Source of the DNA: Owenia fusiformis
Lineage: Eukaryota > Annelida > Polychaeta > Sabellida > Oweniidae
Reading direction: 5' to 3'
Length of the DNA stretch: 64,000 bases
NCBI GenBank assembly: GCA_903813345.2
Contig: CAIIXF020000001.1
Location: 48,005,885-48,069,884, forward strand
Shown here: positions 36,371 through 50,500 of the stretch, in pieces
Position numbering within the stretch: the stretch's first letter is position 1
Layout of the letters: every line of letters begins with the position of its first letter
Notes under the pieces: model-generated
Database searches by the model: none
What the model was told of the DNA's origin: nothing
The model's input: the letters and a program-made list of their open reading frames with translations, nothing else
Translations under genes and position numbers: made by a program

Positions 36371-37805
36371 ATAGTGGCACTTTTTAAAACCTCTGTCGAT
36401 AGGATTCCTGTTTTAAGTTATTTCTGTTCAACATCAATACAGAAAACTCCCCTATGACTACTGGTTCAAAAGCTCGCCTATTTTCAAAATGGCCGCCATT
36501 TTTGTCTCGCGAAATTCCCTTTTGACTGGCACGTTTTAAAACCTCTGTCGATAGGATTCCTGTTTTAAGTTATTTCTGTTCAACATCAATACAGAAAACT
36601 CCCCCATGACTCCTGGCTCAAAAGCTCGCCTATTTTCAAAATGGCCGCCATTTTTGTCTCGCGAAATTCACTTTTGACCACCTATTTCCTAGATTTACAA
36701 ATAATTTCAAGTGTCCTACATAGTAAAAATCCATGTCAATGTAAAGAGTAGATGTATGAAATAATTTTGTTACGAAAAATCAGCAAAAAATTATATCCAT
36801 TTTTTTTATTTTCAGCCATTTTAGTTAACATTATTTGTCCATCTGTCTCGCAAAATCCATTTTGGACCATTTGCCTTAAAGGCCCAGAGATTTGGACCCG
36901 GGTGAAGCTATTAATCAAGCTGTCACTGTTCAGCCAATCAGTGCTAATGTGGCCAGTTTAAATGTCCAGCATATACAGAAACACATGGTCTGCTACAAGA
37001 GAGCTACAGCCTAATGCTATGTTTGTTTACTTCTGAACAGATAAGAGATGACCATTGGTTGAAATTTAAATTTTCAGTTATACTAATGAGCATATTTACA
37101 AAAAGGAAATTGTCTTATTTCACAAAAACTAAAAAAACATTTTAGAATTTGATTTGAAATTTATAGTCATGATAGTTTCACAAACCTCTGACACAAAAAA
37201 GAGCTTGGAACTCATGGTAACAATCTTGTTATAGTAGAAAGTTTGAATATTTTCTCATTTTGTTTGAACTGGACATTTAAACTGCCATATTTGGGTGGTG
37301 TGGGCTGTTCCATCTGCCTTTTATACCCGCTCTCAGCCTTTAAACCCTCTGTCAAAAGGATTCCTGTTTTAAGTTAATTTTGTTCAACATCAATACAAAA
37401 AACTCTCCTATGACTCTTGGTTCAAAAGCTCGCCTATTTTCAAAATGGTCACCATTCTTGTCCCGCGAAATTCACTTTTGGCCCATTTCCTAGCTTTACA
37501 AATAATTTCAGCTGTCCTGCATTGTAAAAAGCCATGTCACTGTAAAGAGTAGTTGTATGAAATAATTTTGTTACAAAAAATCGGCAATATTATATCAGTT
37601 TTGTTTTATTTTCAGCCATTTTAGACTTTTAGTTAACATTGATTCGTCCATCTGTCTCTCAGTCAGTCCAAAAAAGTGGCAAGTTTTAAACCTCTGTCAA
37701 CACTTTTTAAATCTTCTGTAGATAGGATTCCCGATTTAAAATAATTTTGTTCAACATCAATAAAGAAAAAAACACCTGTGACTCCTGCTTCAAAATCTCG
37801 CCTCA
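36371..37805 (+). repeat. Duplicated ~162-bp units within a larger ~950-bp repeat
   Basis: AAACCTCTGTCGATAGGATT, CAACATCAATACAGAAAACT, AAAAGCTCGCCTATTTTCAA and ATGGCCGCCATTTTTGTC recur from 36376 and again from 36538 (162-bp spacing). Diverged copies start near 37338 and 37690. The following block (ATTTCCTAGATTTACAAATA ... TTTTATTTTCAGCCATTTTA) also recurs at about 37487-37625, so two long units lie in tandem. Noncoding, class unknown. Confidence 0.85.
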
Positions 37806-40800
37806 ACACCATGTGAGCCCAGTACCCATGGTACTAATTTTTATAATTTTTGGTCTTTTCCCTTTGGCATTTGTGCATACATATTCATAACATTACAAAC
37901 CAGTAGCATACAGCATATGGTATTGTAATGGTACAAATATTCCAATTTTTCAATCTTTCAGTAAAACATGTCTGTTCTGAACTATCCATGTTTCGACCAA
38001 CACAAACATTTTTTCTCTTAAAAGCTACAACAAGAATGATGGTTTATGTCTTATTTTAACATTAGCTTTATTCTGATAACAAAAAGTTTATTCATACTCA
38101 TGTACTAAAATAGTAAGAAGCAAATACATATATTTATCTAGTTATATGTATATAACTAGAAACAGCAACTCAAAAGAGAAGCTAATCCCACCAAACAAAA
38201 CATAATTCATGAAATCACCCCTCATCTTGAACTATTCATGATAAAAATAACAAGCATGTTGAAGTGTTCCCTTGAAGTGTTCTTGCACAAAAATTAATGT
38301 GCGACATTAATCTAACTTTAACTGGCCTAAACAAAAAGAATTGCATTCATTTTATTTGAACAGATATTTTGAATAAACACAATGGCTAGTCAAATTAAAG
38401 AAATAGGTGACCATATTTGAGTTTGGAAGCAGATCTTGATTAGAGGTTATGAACTTATAAAGCATCATTACTATGGTAAAGAACATTTAAGTTTAGCCAA
38501 AAATGTCATGTTTCTAAAAATAGCATCCTTTGAAGTGAGTGGCCATTTAGAAAAAGGTCCAATTTTGAAAAAAGGCTGTCAGAAATACTTCCAACATATT
38601 TAGTACCAACACGTATATAAATTAAGTACCAAGTATAAATCCATCAAACAATATTCAAGTTAAGCAAAAACATCAATTTTTGAGAAGAAAATGGTGACCA
38701 TTTTGAATCATGAGACCATTTTAGAAATTTCCCATTTAACAGAGATAGTACAAGAATGGTGGTCATTTTGAATTGAACCAAATCGGACAACCAGTATTTG
38801 AGTTATCGTCAAGATGCACTTGTGGACAGAAGGAAGAATAGACAGACAGCTCTATAAATGTACCATCCTGACCTTCATCAGGTGGGATAAATATTGCAAA
38901 CAATCTTATCTTGGTAAATATACTTCATATGCCAGAACATTATAAAGGTTACACTTGTCTATGAGTACTATGCCATGCATCAATGTCCTGTGTATTTCAT
39001 TTTATTTTTTCTATAAGCTTTATAATTATCACCATTTTCATCTCGTATATGCCAGTATGATTATAACATTTCTTTTGCATTCCATGCTGACAATGCTGCA
39101 CATTATATCATCTAAACTGAAGACCACTATCATATGCAAATCTAATTTTTTCTGTTGTGTTCCATATAGCATTCCAAATACTAGGTACACCTCTCAAACA
39201 TTCATTTTCAAAAGTATGTCACTATTGTTTTAATACTTGTACCATTGTTCTAGACTATGTTTGCACCACCAGTATACATTTTATAATTTCCAATATGCCA
39301 TTTTAAGGTTGGACATATAGAATGAATGCATTTCACTTGTGGACTTGAATAGTGTAAAGCTTAAAAAGTTATCCAACTAGACTCACCTTAATGATGGTCA
39401 ATATCACATTTCACTTTTACTGTATACTGTACACATAATCATGTACACACAGATTGAACCTAATGGGTCATATGCCTTTTCACACAATTAACCACTCTTT
39501 TTTCCATTTCTCATTTGTATCATTGTCTTACCCATAGCCAGCTTTTACCAGGAGGGGGAGCTTTTGGCTAAAAATCATGCGAAAAATTCTCAGAATGGTG
39601 AAAAACTGCATGATTTTGAAAGAATTTCTGGCCAGGGGGGGAGCTTCCGCTCCCCCTCTGGCTACGGGCCTGATTGTGGCATAACAAAGGTGGGCATTAA
39701 CCCTACGATGCCATCTGTGATGCATGTTACCTCTTTCAAAGGCTGTCTGCTGGCTTACTAACCTTTCAATCAGCTTTTGAAAGAGGTAAACTGCATGGGT
39801 AATTTCATTTTCTACTTAAAACCAATACGATATGTTCATCAAATATAAAACAATCCAAAATTATCCTCTGTTGCATGTTTTGACCTTATATAGACATTTT
39901 ATGTCATAAAACAACATTCTATCACTCTTACAAAGCAACTGTATGCCCTTTAAGTATTTACATCTTGTTTTTCTATATGAGCGCTGACTAAAAATTAGCC
40001 TTAAATGCCTGTCGGTGTCTTTTCATTTTTTTTAAATTAAAAAATCAAGATAGATAAAAGAAAATACCAACTTGGGCAAAGTTAACTAAAAACAAATGCT
40101 GTCAAAAACAACAAAATATCACATATCATATATGTTGCAGATAATAATCAAAGCTGTAGCTTTCATGTTGTGATAGGCCTGTTGAATATTCTAAAAATTA
40201 ACCCTGATTCCCGAGAAAATGCTGTCTATGAGTATGAACTAATCAGAGATTTATTGATCATACCCTTTGGAAAGTTAAAAACCAATAGTCTTGTTCTCTT
40301 ACTGTGATGTCATGATATCCATGGTTACAATAACTTACTTTAGAATTTCTTAATGAAAGACACGAGAAATGCAGCACAGTTAAAATACAGTGAATAAAAA
40401 GTAAATGTTTCACAAATACATTATTCTCTGAATTAAAGTAGATAAAAACTCTTTATAAAGTGTTACTGGCGATTACATAAAAAGCAGTGCTAAGTATCTG
40501 GCTAATTTTGCTCAAAATCTAAACTGAGCAATGGAAGACAAACCTTAACTACATGTATGATAACCAAAGTGATCTCTTCTTCTTTAAACCACATTGCTTG
40601 AGATTTGCACAGCAATGCTTGTATATTTTTAAGTTTTGTTTTATAGTTGAACCTTCAAGTCTGATATGATACAGATATACAACATATACATAGTAATGGT
40701 TATTCGGCGTCAAAATCAATCTATGTCTAGACATTTTGGAAAATATAGTCTATAAAATTCATTATATGGTGTTTTTCCATCTAATCTGATCATATCTGAC

Positions 40801-41375
40801 CTAGCCCAGTGAATCTGATTCAATGTTCAATGACACTATGTTCTATGTTGTTCGTTGTTCCATGTTGTTTGTTCTATGTTGTATTAGTATGACTGGTTTA
40901 CAATCTACATTGTTCATATGAACCTACACTGAATAATTATTATGTAGAGCAAACTCTCCATTTTAATTTGATGACTAGAGTTTTGAATGAATCCGTTATG
41001 CTTTTCAGTCAAAATATCATGTATGAAATATGAAACAATGATATTTCACTTGACCCCTTGGAGTAATTTAAATCTAAATGCTGATAATGGTTAAATGCAC
41101 ATTTAGCTACTAATGTAGTTGTAGTCTACAATAAAAAATATTTTGTTTACAATATGTTCCATATGTTAAGAACATCAAAACTTGAATTTTACAATCCATG
41201 TTCTACCGTACTTGGTATTAGAATAAGTACATATACATGCACATTGTACATGTATATTGAATATATGTATACATGTTCAAGCATACAGTTCTTTATGTGT
41301 TATGTAATGTATATTTTGTAATTTTAGTCATTTTAATAATTTTGTTTCGTACTCCTATATGTATATAATATAGCA
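37806..41375. other. Gene-poor intergenic DNA between LMBRD2 and AGL
   Basis: AT-rich, no ORF with recognisable content. Contains one CAGGCCCGTAGCCAG-family element (39531-39671). The two flanking genes converge on this region. Confidence 0.4.
39531..39671. mobile_element. CAGGCCCGTAGCCAG-family MITE with both ends
   Basis: Left end CCCATAGCCAGC and right end CTGGCTACGGGCCTG form the terminal inverted repeat. The inner GGAGGGGGAGCTTTTGGCTA mirrors GAGCTTCCGCTCCCCCTC. This is the only copy in the window with both ends present and well matched, about 141 bp. Confidence 0.8.
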
Positions 41376-41590
41376 GTTATAGGTCATAAAGAACTTCTAA
41401 TATACAGTGTAACATAGCAAATATTTAAGGCCTAATGAGTGCTAATATATATATCATAGATGTTCTAGGTCACAGAGAAATTCCCATATACAGTCAATAT
41501 TTTAGACTTAATGTGCAGATACTATCATGTATTATAGTTGTTCTAGGTCATAGAGGACTTCTAATATACAGCCCATACTCCAAGCCTGTG
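41376..41590. repeat. Degenerate ~80-bp tandem repeat overlapping the AGL stop codon
   Basis: GTTCTAGGTCATAGAGGACT (41540) is inside the last AGL exon. GTTCTAGGTCACAGAGAAAT starts at 41462 and GTTATAGGTCATAAAGAACT at 41376, each followed by a TATACAG block. Spacings are 78 and 86 bp. The two downstream copies lie in the AGL 3' UTR. Confidence 0.75.
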
Positions 41591-44500
41591 CTGGACAACT
41601 GTCTCTACAAACCTGAAAGATAAAGAACAAGTTACATTATATTATTATATTTCATGAAAGAATATATCACTTTCATGGTATATCCAGGATAAACTACCAT
41701 TTTTACAAGTGGAAAAGGACTGAAGCAACTTTGTACATATGGTTATATATATTTACAAACAATACCCCTAAAGTGTGACACCTTATTTTTAGTCAATTTG
41801 CTTGCTATGGCAGATAGTACAGATGGCTATGACTACCATACAGTGCTAGTATCTGGACAAGTTGAATAGCTCAACAAATATACAAGTATTAGCTCCTTAA
41901 ATCTTAACACTAAAACTACAACCATCAATATAATTTCCTTTGTAGGAGCAGGTAAACTGAACTTACGGCACCATCTTTATTGGTGAGTTCTGGCAGTGAC
42001 CTCCAGTCTGAACTCTGTATTGCTATATGATGCATAGTGAGCGTTGACCTCACAAACTTGATGGTGGAATCCAAGATACCAGGTTGAGATTGCTCCAAGA
42101 TCTTTGCAAAGTGAAGTTTGGCACGTAGGAAGAATCCAACAGGCCACACCCATTCCTAAAATTGAAGGATAAGATTAATCATAAGATTTATTTTACAAAT
42201 AAAATTTATATAATGTTTGAACAACTATAAGAAGAGATTTAACACATCTGGCAAGGTAGTTAAGATAGAAAAGCTAATGAGTACATGTTCAACCACATGG
42301 TCCATGTGAAAGCACACCAGCATGGATTAAACTTGGAATTTTTTGATCAACCATATAAACATATCAAAAGAAACAAATAATTCATAAATGTTTGATTTCT
42401 AGTCTACAATAATGGTGATTGACAATAATGACAACTGATGTGATGTACTCAATGCTTACTGGGCCTTGGTGATAGTTGAATCCTCTTGCTCTCCCCTTGT
42501 TACTAGAGTCATCTCCATTGTCATAGTTGCCATCATAGGCCCAATCTGTGGGGTCTAATGTTTTCATTCCAAGGGGTCCAAGGAGCTCAGTTTCTGCTGT
42601 TGTCAAGGCAATCCAAGCATTCTCTGCTGTAAATAGCTGAGGGGCCTAGAGATATTGGGAAAACATTGATCATTGACAACTCCTTCTTATTATTTGAACT
42701 TACTGACAAATGCAAGTCATTTGTTTGTAATATCACAGAAAAACAAACATTAAGTGGTCAAGGACATTGTTGTTTCAAAAATACAATATTGAAATTTTAA
42801 GTATGTATTAATTGTAAGAATATTATGAACCATGATGACTTACCACTACCATAGCAATGGGGAAGTTACACCGTAGCTGGAAGTCAGCCCAGAATTGGGA
42901 AGCACCAAAAGAATCTTTGTAAATACCACGACGATTTATCAAATCTGGTCGAGGCTCTTTCTCAGCTACTGGCTCAGTATCAATCCAGAATTTCTTTTCA
43001 AAGTTTTCTTTTATATTTTCACTCCACTTGTTAAAAGTTATTTCTGTTGTTGAGGTTGATATCCTGTCGTTGGGATATTTGCCTGTGCTATGTAGCTGTA
43101 TGAGCCATTGTAATGCTGAGTAGCAGAGGCCAATCAACTCAATTGCTGAACCATCTCTGGAAAACAACAGACCAGAGTTTATAGATGATCATTTGACCTG
43201 GCTAATATAGTTAAAAAGTTAACAGATAGTTTAACATTTTTATCTTGATAAAAGCAAATGTAGTATTCCACATTTTATAACACTTTTGCCTAATCAGCTA
43301 CAATGTTGTGATATTGCCAACCCTATATCTCTTTATTAAAAGGTATGCTAAAATGTGTATGTCATGTAGTTAATTCCATGGGTAGCCTACTTAGCTCATA
43401 CGGGGGCAATTGTAATGAGTTTGGAAGTATACCTTGGAGTAGCTGGCTTGCCTTTGTTGCCAGCTTTGTCTGAGCTGCCCATCTTGTCCATCCATGTGCC
43501 ACAGTTGTGAATATTGCCTCCATATACAAACCCTGTGGTGTCATCTACCCCTACCTCAATGTTGAACCCTGCAACATAGAAGGCATATTTTAATGGCTGA
43601 AATTTCTGTATTCCTTGACCCATTTTGTCAAATTTATTTCTCCATGCCTAGATGCAGCATTCTCCATATCAGGTGTACTTAATACATAACCCATTTCCGG
43701 AGTCTAAGTCTTAAGTCCTTCAATTGGAGACTGAGATGCTGTAAGAGATTCATTTAAAAGAAGAATCTGTCTTGCAATGGATAAATGATGTTAGGTTATA
43801 ACTACAAAATCACTCTTGTTTTCAAGAATCACAGATGTCCCATACCTTCATCAGTCATTTCCCTGTCAATGTTAGGTCCAGCATTTCTTTCCCTGTATTT
43901 GATTCCTTCAATATGTTTACTCAAGGCCTCCTGAATCACATCTTGCAGGGGCATTTCCTGGAAAAATTGACAAGTTAATTCTCAAAGCCACAGTCTACAA
44001 CTGAGAGATGTCACCACTAAATTTTTCAAACATCAGAGCCTAACAGGAATTCTCTTAAAATTAAAGATTATTTACAAAATTACAGTCTTGAATTATTTTT
44101 TCTCTTACTTGTATTGCATACATAAACATGAAGATACCACACTGAACTTCATGAAGATGTTGTTAAGTTATGAAAATATAAAGTGTCATAATATGTTGTT
44201 CTAGGGCCATTTTGATACTCAGACCATCTCTGTCTTGCTAAAATTGAAACATACTAATAGAAGGCTATGGTCTGTCACAATGGTCTAGGGCAGTTACATA
44301 TAAGGTAGGAGGATGGATGAATGAGTCAAGATGGCTCGTAATCTCTGACCCCATGACTCAGAGAACTGGAACAAGTTCTGGACCCCTTTGTACAGATGAA
44401 GAGACAGATGGTCTTGAAAAATGAATTTGTCCTCATAATCTTATAATCTGTTGATGTGAGTACAGTCCATTAATTGAACTGGACATAACTTACAGCAGTT

Positions 44501-47500
44501 CCGGGGCTCTGTGCTTCACTGCCATCCTGGGGATAGAGTCTAGATACAGTGTCCAGAAGAATATCAGTTCCATTGGGGGCAAGATTGCAGTAATCCTACA
44601 ACATTATGATCATGGTTTAGCATGGTATCTATGGTAAGATTATAAAATGAAGAGACACAGAACATTCGTGCTCAAATTCTCAAGATGTGAAACATTGTTT
44701 AGTAGCTTAATCTACATAAGAAATTGTTCTTTTAACATGAACAAATGTTATTACTAAAATGTGAATAATCTTAGACCAGCTTCAAAGGATTCAAAACGTC
44801 ACCATCTGCCATTTGTTATAGACACCAACTGCCAAACACTAACCACCTAATGCCTAACACCAACCACAGAACACCAACTGAAGACGCTGAACACCTTCCA
44901 CAAAATGTTGAGACTATAACAATATGTCACCACTTCATAAAAATGAAGAAAAATCAATCACAGTATGTTTCAGTTGGAAGTTTAATAAGAAATGAAGTTT
45001 GATCTTTAATTACCTGTATACACTGAAGCCACCACCAGATAGCATCTCTGCAGTTATATCTGGCATGCGTACCCTCGCCCAGTAGGTTAGGTATCAATCC
45101 ATGACGTAAACACCCACCATATGCAAGAATTAGATACCTAAATAAGGAATAGAATATCATTAATGATTATACAATTCAAAAAAGAACTTCACAATCTCTA
45201 ATTTTCATATGACTTTGAATGTGGAATTAAAAAACTGAAAATGAGCTTCCCTAAAACACTTTATCTACTACATGTTTTACATGAAAAATATAGAGGAAAA
45301 GAGTGAAGTCCTTAAATGTTTGAAATTTTAAAGAAACATGGTGGAAAATGTAAGCACATATAATGAGCTGTACCTGGCCTCCTGGAATCTACCAGTTAAC
45401 AGCAGCATTCCTCTTATAGCAATGAATGTGTCTCTGCCCCAGTTACGGAAAATTCCACTCGCAAAGTGAGGGAGACCTGAATGAATAGAAACAAGGCATA
45501 TTAAAACAATGACAAAATGTAGGTTCATCCTGTCATCAGTTTGAAAATTGTTACAGGCACCGTAGCCAAAATCCAATGGCAAAGGCAGATCATTGGTGAC
45601 ACAATAAATCAGGTATACAACATAAACAGCGTGGCAATATAGTTTTTTTTATAAAAACATAACCTTAATGTTTTTCAGGAATATGTTTGTAGCAAACCAA
45701 TTCTTGTAGACTTATTCTATGTTTAGGTGTATTGAATTCAATTGTAGGTGGCATCAGTTTCTGACACACGTAAATAATATATGAAGAAAATGAAAATGAA
45801 TAAATGTGGATTAAAATGTAGTAAAAATTAACCTGCAGAGAGTGTATTACAGCTTTGTACCCTGCGTCCAGTTTTCTCATCTATACTTGTAGGTGGCTTA
45901 GGTTCATTAAGACTAGGAGACAATGTGGGGAGGGGGGCAGTTTTCACAATGCCACACATCTGTGTTGAACCCAGAGCAAGTGCTCTAACAAATGATGAGC
46001 CATCTTTAACAAACCTAGAAACAAATTCACATATCATTAATATTGGTCCCCCGATTGTGAATTGGCTATATTAGTGATATTTGTGAAAGCAGGACAAGCA
46101 ACTGCAAAACCAACAGTTAACCAGCCATCCAGAGGCATTTTACATTCAGCATCTGATTGGGTTATGAAGGTTGATGTTGGTAAGCAGCTTGTTTTCCCCC
46201 AGCATGTAGTCAGCACCACTCTGAGGCCAGACATCATCATCACCTCAGAAACAACGCAGACCATCATTCTTGTTGAGTTAACTGTACCCTGGGAGGAGCG
46301 GGTAGAAGAATCCCACGAATTAAAGAAATTGAAATACGAGGACATTGTAACTGATGCCAAGCGAAGAGGATGGCAGCCACACTGTTTCCCTGTGGAAGTA
46401 GGCTGCAGAGGTTTTCCAGCCAAGTCTATGGACTGGATGTTGAAGTCGCTCGGTCTACCATCTCGCAAGCGCAAGAAAGCAATGATTACCCTAGGAAGGG
46501 AAGCTGAACGTTGCTCTCGTTGGCTGTGGTTGAGAAGAAATGCAAATTGGTTGCCCCAGTAATCCCTTGTCATCTTGCCTCATCTCCACCATTATCATGA
46601 CACACCCTGTATCCAATAAGTCTCCCCTAGCTAGCATACCTTTAACCCCTTCCTCAAGCTTGAGCGGAGATGTGAAAAGGTGAGCGTTGGTCGACCATAA
46701 AGCGCTTTTTAAACCTACCATAGACCGTCGCAAGTCGGTTTCAAGCATTTACCGCTCATTCCCTTAGTTGAGATGTCTACTCTGATGGAAGTTGGAGGCA
46801 GCTGAGGAAACCTCTACATTTCCACAGCTAATGTGTATGGCGCAACAGCATGTAGTCCATCTAAGCATGTTTATCATAATATTGGTCCCCCGATGGTGAA
46901 TTGGCTATATTAGTAATGAAATAAACAATAATTTCATATTCCCAGCATCCCATTTAATTATTAATAGGGGATTTGAATGTCCTTCATGGAACCAAGAAAA
47001 CTGGAAGTTTCGAAATTGGTACTTACTACCTGACATTGTGATACTTTTAAGTTAATAGCAAAGTGCATAATCAAAATTATTAAATAGACATTACTAGGAT
47101 TCAAAGTGTTTGACTTTTTTAGTGTTTAATTGTTCCAATCCTCACTTATTTAAGGAACCAAATCAAATTAGGTGTTATGATCCATAAAAATGAGCCCCGG
47201 GCTATTTCACCAACCAAATATGGGCATATATTCTACTACTTACTCCCCCATAAGATTCCAGATGGCATCATGGATCAACACAGAAGCACCCGTCATAATT
47301 GCATCAAAGTAACAGGGGACAAGGTAGCGGGGAATCTTTGCCAGGAACTCAAAGACTCCTTCAAACCATAGGCCTAACTACAATGTAATATTATACACAG
47401 CATGAATATGTATTTACAAAACAGACCAAATGACAGCATATACTCCCTGTAGTAGCAAACCTTCAAGAAAGATAAATATTTTATCAAATCACTCATTATT

Positions 47501-50500
47501 TTGAATATTATGTGATAGAAATAACAAAACTACACCTATGATGTGACATGAAACCATAATTGAAATTTTCCTCTCAAGTGAAGGTCCAATACGCGTAAGG
47601 TATCATTCCTATGAAAAGACAAGTCTCAGTTTCAAGAATGAAAGACAAGTCCCGGTTTGCAGAATGAAGTTCATAAGTCTACGTACTTCATTCTTCAAAC
47701 CAAGACTAGTCTTTTGGACAAATTCTGATGTTATACTGAGGTTATCTACTGAAAAGGTGGCAATTTGAATTCAACAGATATCTTTAAAATATCGTCTTGA
47801 GCAGAGCCCAATGGCACTGCAAAACTGACTCAAAATCCCATTTCCAAAAAATGAATGTCCTAAAATTAACAAACATCACCTGATGTTACAATAATCTTTG
47901 AAAATTTGAAAAGTATCAATAAATTAAATCGTTTTAAAATATTATCGATTCAAATATAACTACGTATATTGACTCAACCTTGAATATTGAAATATTTTTG
48001 CTCTATTGAAATTACCAATAGAAATTTTGTAAAGGTCAACTTGGCATTTCAAAAGTTCAGGTTACGCTACATATTTAGTATTGCTATCAATAAAAAAACC
48101 AGACAAACAAGATGTACTGTACTGATTGCTATTGTGAAATTTACCATGAATTTCAAAATTATCTGATGATACATCATCATTAATTATAACATATTTCAAT
48201 GATTCTAAACACCTTTGTTATGTTTTGCATCGACATTCACAACATTCAAGTAAGCCATGATGTACTGTACTGATTGCTATTGTGAAATTTACCATGAATT
48301 TCAAAATTATCTGATGATACATCATCATTAATTATAACATATTTCAATGATTCTAAACACCTTTGTTATGTTTTGCATCGACATTCACAACATTCAAGTA
48401 AGCCATGAATTTTAGAAAATGTACAGTTTTTCAAACTATTGCATTAGTTTTAATATTCAGCTTCATGTTCTTAAATGTTCAAAGATATATAACAGAACTT
48501 TTAAGCAAAAAGGAAATTCAAAAAGTTTACACAAAGAATGCTAAAAGAAATACAACAAATGATCTAGGTGTTAATGAAATTCTAGAATTTTACACAAGGG
48601 ATTCTTCCATTACGGAGATCGAATCCCGTGTGCAGAAAGAAAGAAATGAGATTGAAAAACAATTGTCTGGCATGGTTAAAAAAAGAATGGCGGATATAAT
48701 CCTCGTAGGAATGTTTAAAGCGGGTACAACTACAATGAGTCTATGGCTTACGACTCATCCACAGATTATTCAACTTAGAATAGCTGGTTATTATGGCCCT
48801 AATAAGAATTATGCATTGGGGCATGTAGCTCATGTGGCTCAGATACCCAACGTCTCAAAAGACAAGATTATATATGAACGATGCACAGTTTGCTTTACTA
48901 GCCAAGCTGCCAGGGAGAGGATTTTGGCTGCATACCCACAGAGGGATGTGAAACTTTTAATCATGGTTCGTGATCCTATAGAGCGACTTATATCTGGATA
49001 TGTGCAGAATGTTTACCAAAATTATAAAGTGGAAATAAAAGAATCTTTTGAAGAGTATATATTCTACCCCAATGGGACCATACGAACAGATACAGAATAT
49101 TTTCAAAAAAGTTTTTATGTTCGTCATCTTGCAAAATGGCTGCTGTTATTTCCAAGAGGAAACATACATTTAGTTGATGCTGATACCTTTACGAAGAAGC
49201 CATGGGTAGAACTTGAAAAAATTGAACAACTACTTAAAATCAATCATTTATTCTCAGAGGATCGCTTTCCAGCCAATCCTGAAAACCCTTTATTTCGTTG
49301 CCTCGCTAAAGAATATACAAAAGGGATGTACTGTATGGGACATGCAAAGGGAAGAACGCATCCTGATGTTTCTACAGAAACAATGCAGAAATTGAAGAGA
49401 TATTTCAAGCCATATAATGAACAATTTTTTACCTTAGCAGGACAGAGGTTTTCATGGAGTTCAAACTATAACTAACACAGTACACAATGAGACAGATGAT
49501 AAAATAATTTGAAATCTGGATTTTTATAAATACGCTATATTTACTTCTACGTGTGGGCAAGCCATAACATAAGTGTCCCTTTAACACATTTCACACTTCT
49601 TATTGATTTGAATTCAAAAACAATGCAAATTACCAATCAATCATTCTAGTCCATCCGCAAGCTGTAAATATCAAGGTTGAATTTATCATGACCATCATGA
49701 TCATTGTCTAAGTTCACCTGATAGAGGATTTACTATGCTGTAAGTAGACATACCTGCTTCGTGCCATGATTTGCCTTCATCCTGTTGGCAGTATACTGCA
49801 GAAGCCAGTCTCCATTCCTGATGTTCTCACAAAGTGGATGTCCAAGATCATTGTTTGCATGGATCTTAGTCAACAAAGACATAACCCCTGGATAAGGCAA
49901 AAGTTGACATATAGGACAGGTATCTAGATATCTGTGCTCTGACAACAAGTTAAATGAATGAAAATATGCAATATTGCATGTAATTATAAATCTAACATGT
50001 GAACAGTTGAAAAAAATTTCGAAACCAGACAAAATTGCCTTTTGCATGCTGCTAATTGTTAAATCTTTTAGATTTTCTATTAAAGTTGTTCATATAGGTA
50101 TCAATTTTCAATATTTTGATAAATCTATGAAGCAAAATAAATATTTCCAAAAAATTTTATTTGAGCCATCTAGCTAAATGGCTTATGTTGCATTTTTATT
50201 ATGTTCTGAGCTATTTCAAAATTGATTAATAAAGAAGTCAGACAAAGAAAGTTTACTGTTCTATTGTTTTAACAATACCTTGAATCCCGCAATAGACAAG
50301 AGGCCCATATTTGGGTATATCGTAGACTGCAAATCCCTTCCCATCATCTTTTTCTTCGGCATCACAGCGATACATGACACGGTTCAAGTCTGATAAACTC
50401 ATCCTATTAAATATTTAGTTATAATTGTACACCCGATTTTATAATTGTGAGATAATAGTGGAATATAAATACCCATACAACACTAGCCTTGCCAAAGTCG

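Noticed and set aside
46037-46573. 178-codon minus-strand open frame
   Set aside because: Shadow of the plus-strand retrotransposon frame, whose residues are conserved.
47177-47371. Plus-strand 64-codon open frame
   Set aside because: It is antisense to an AGL exon (47244-47377) that encodes [19 protein letters not shown] on the minus strand.
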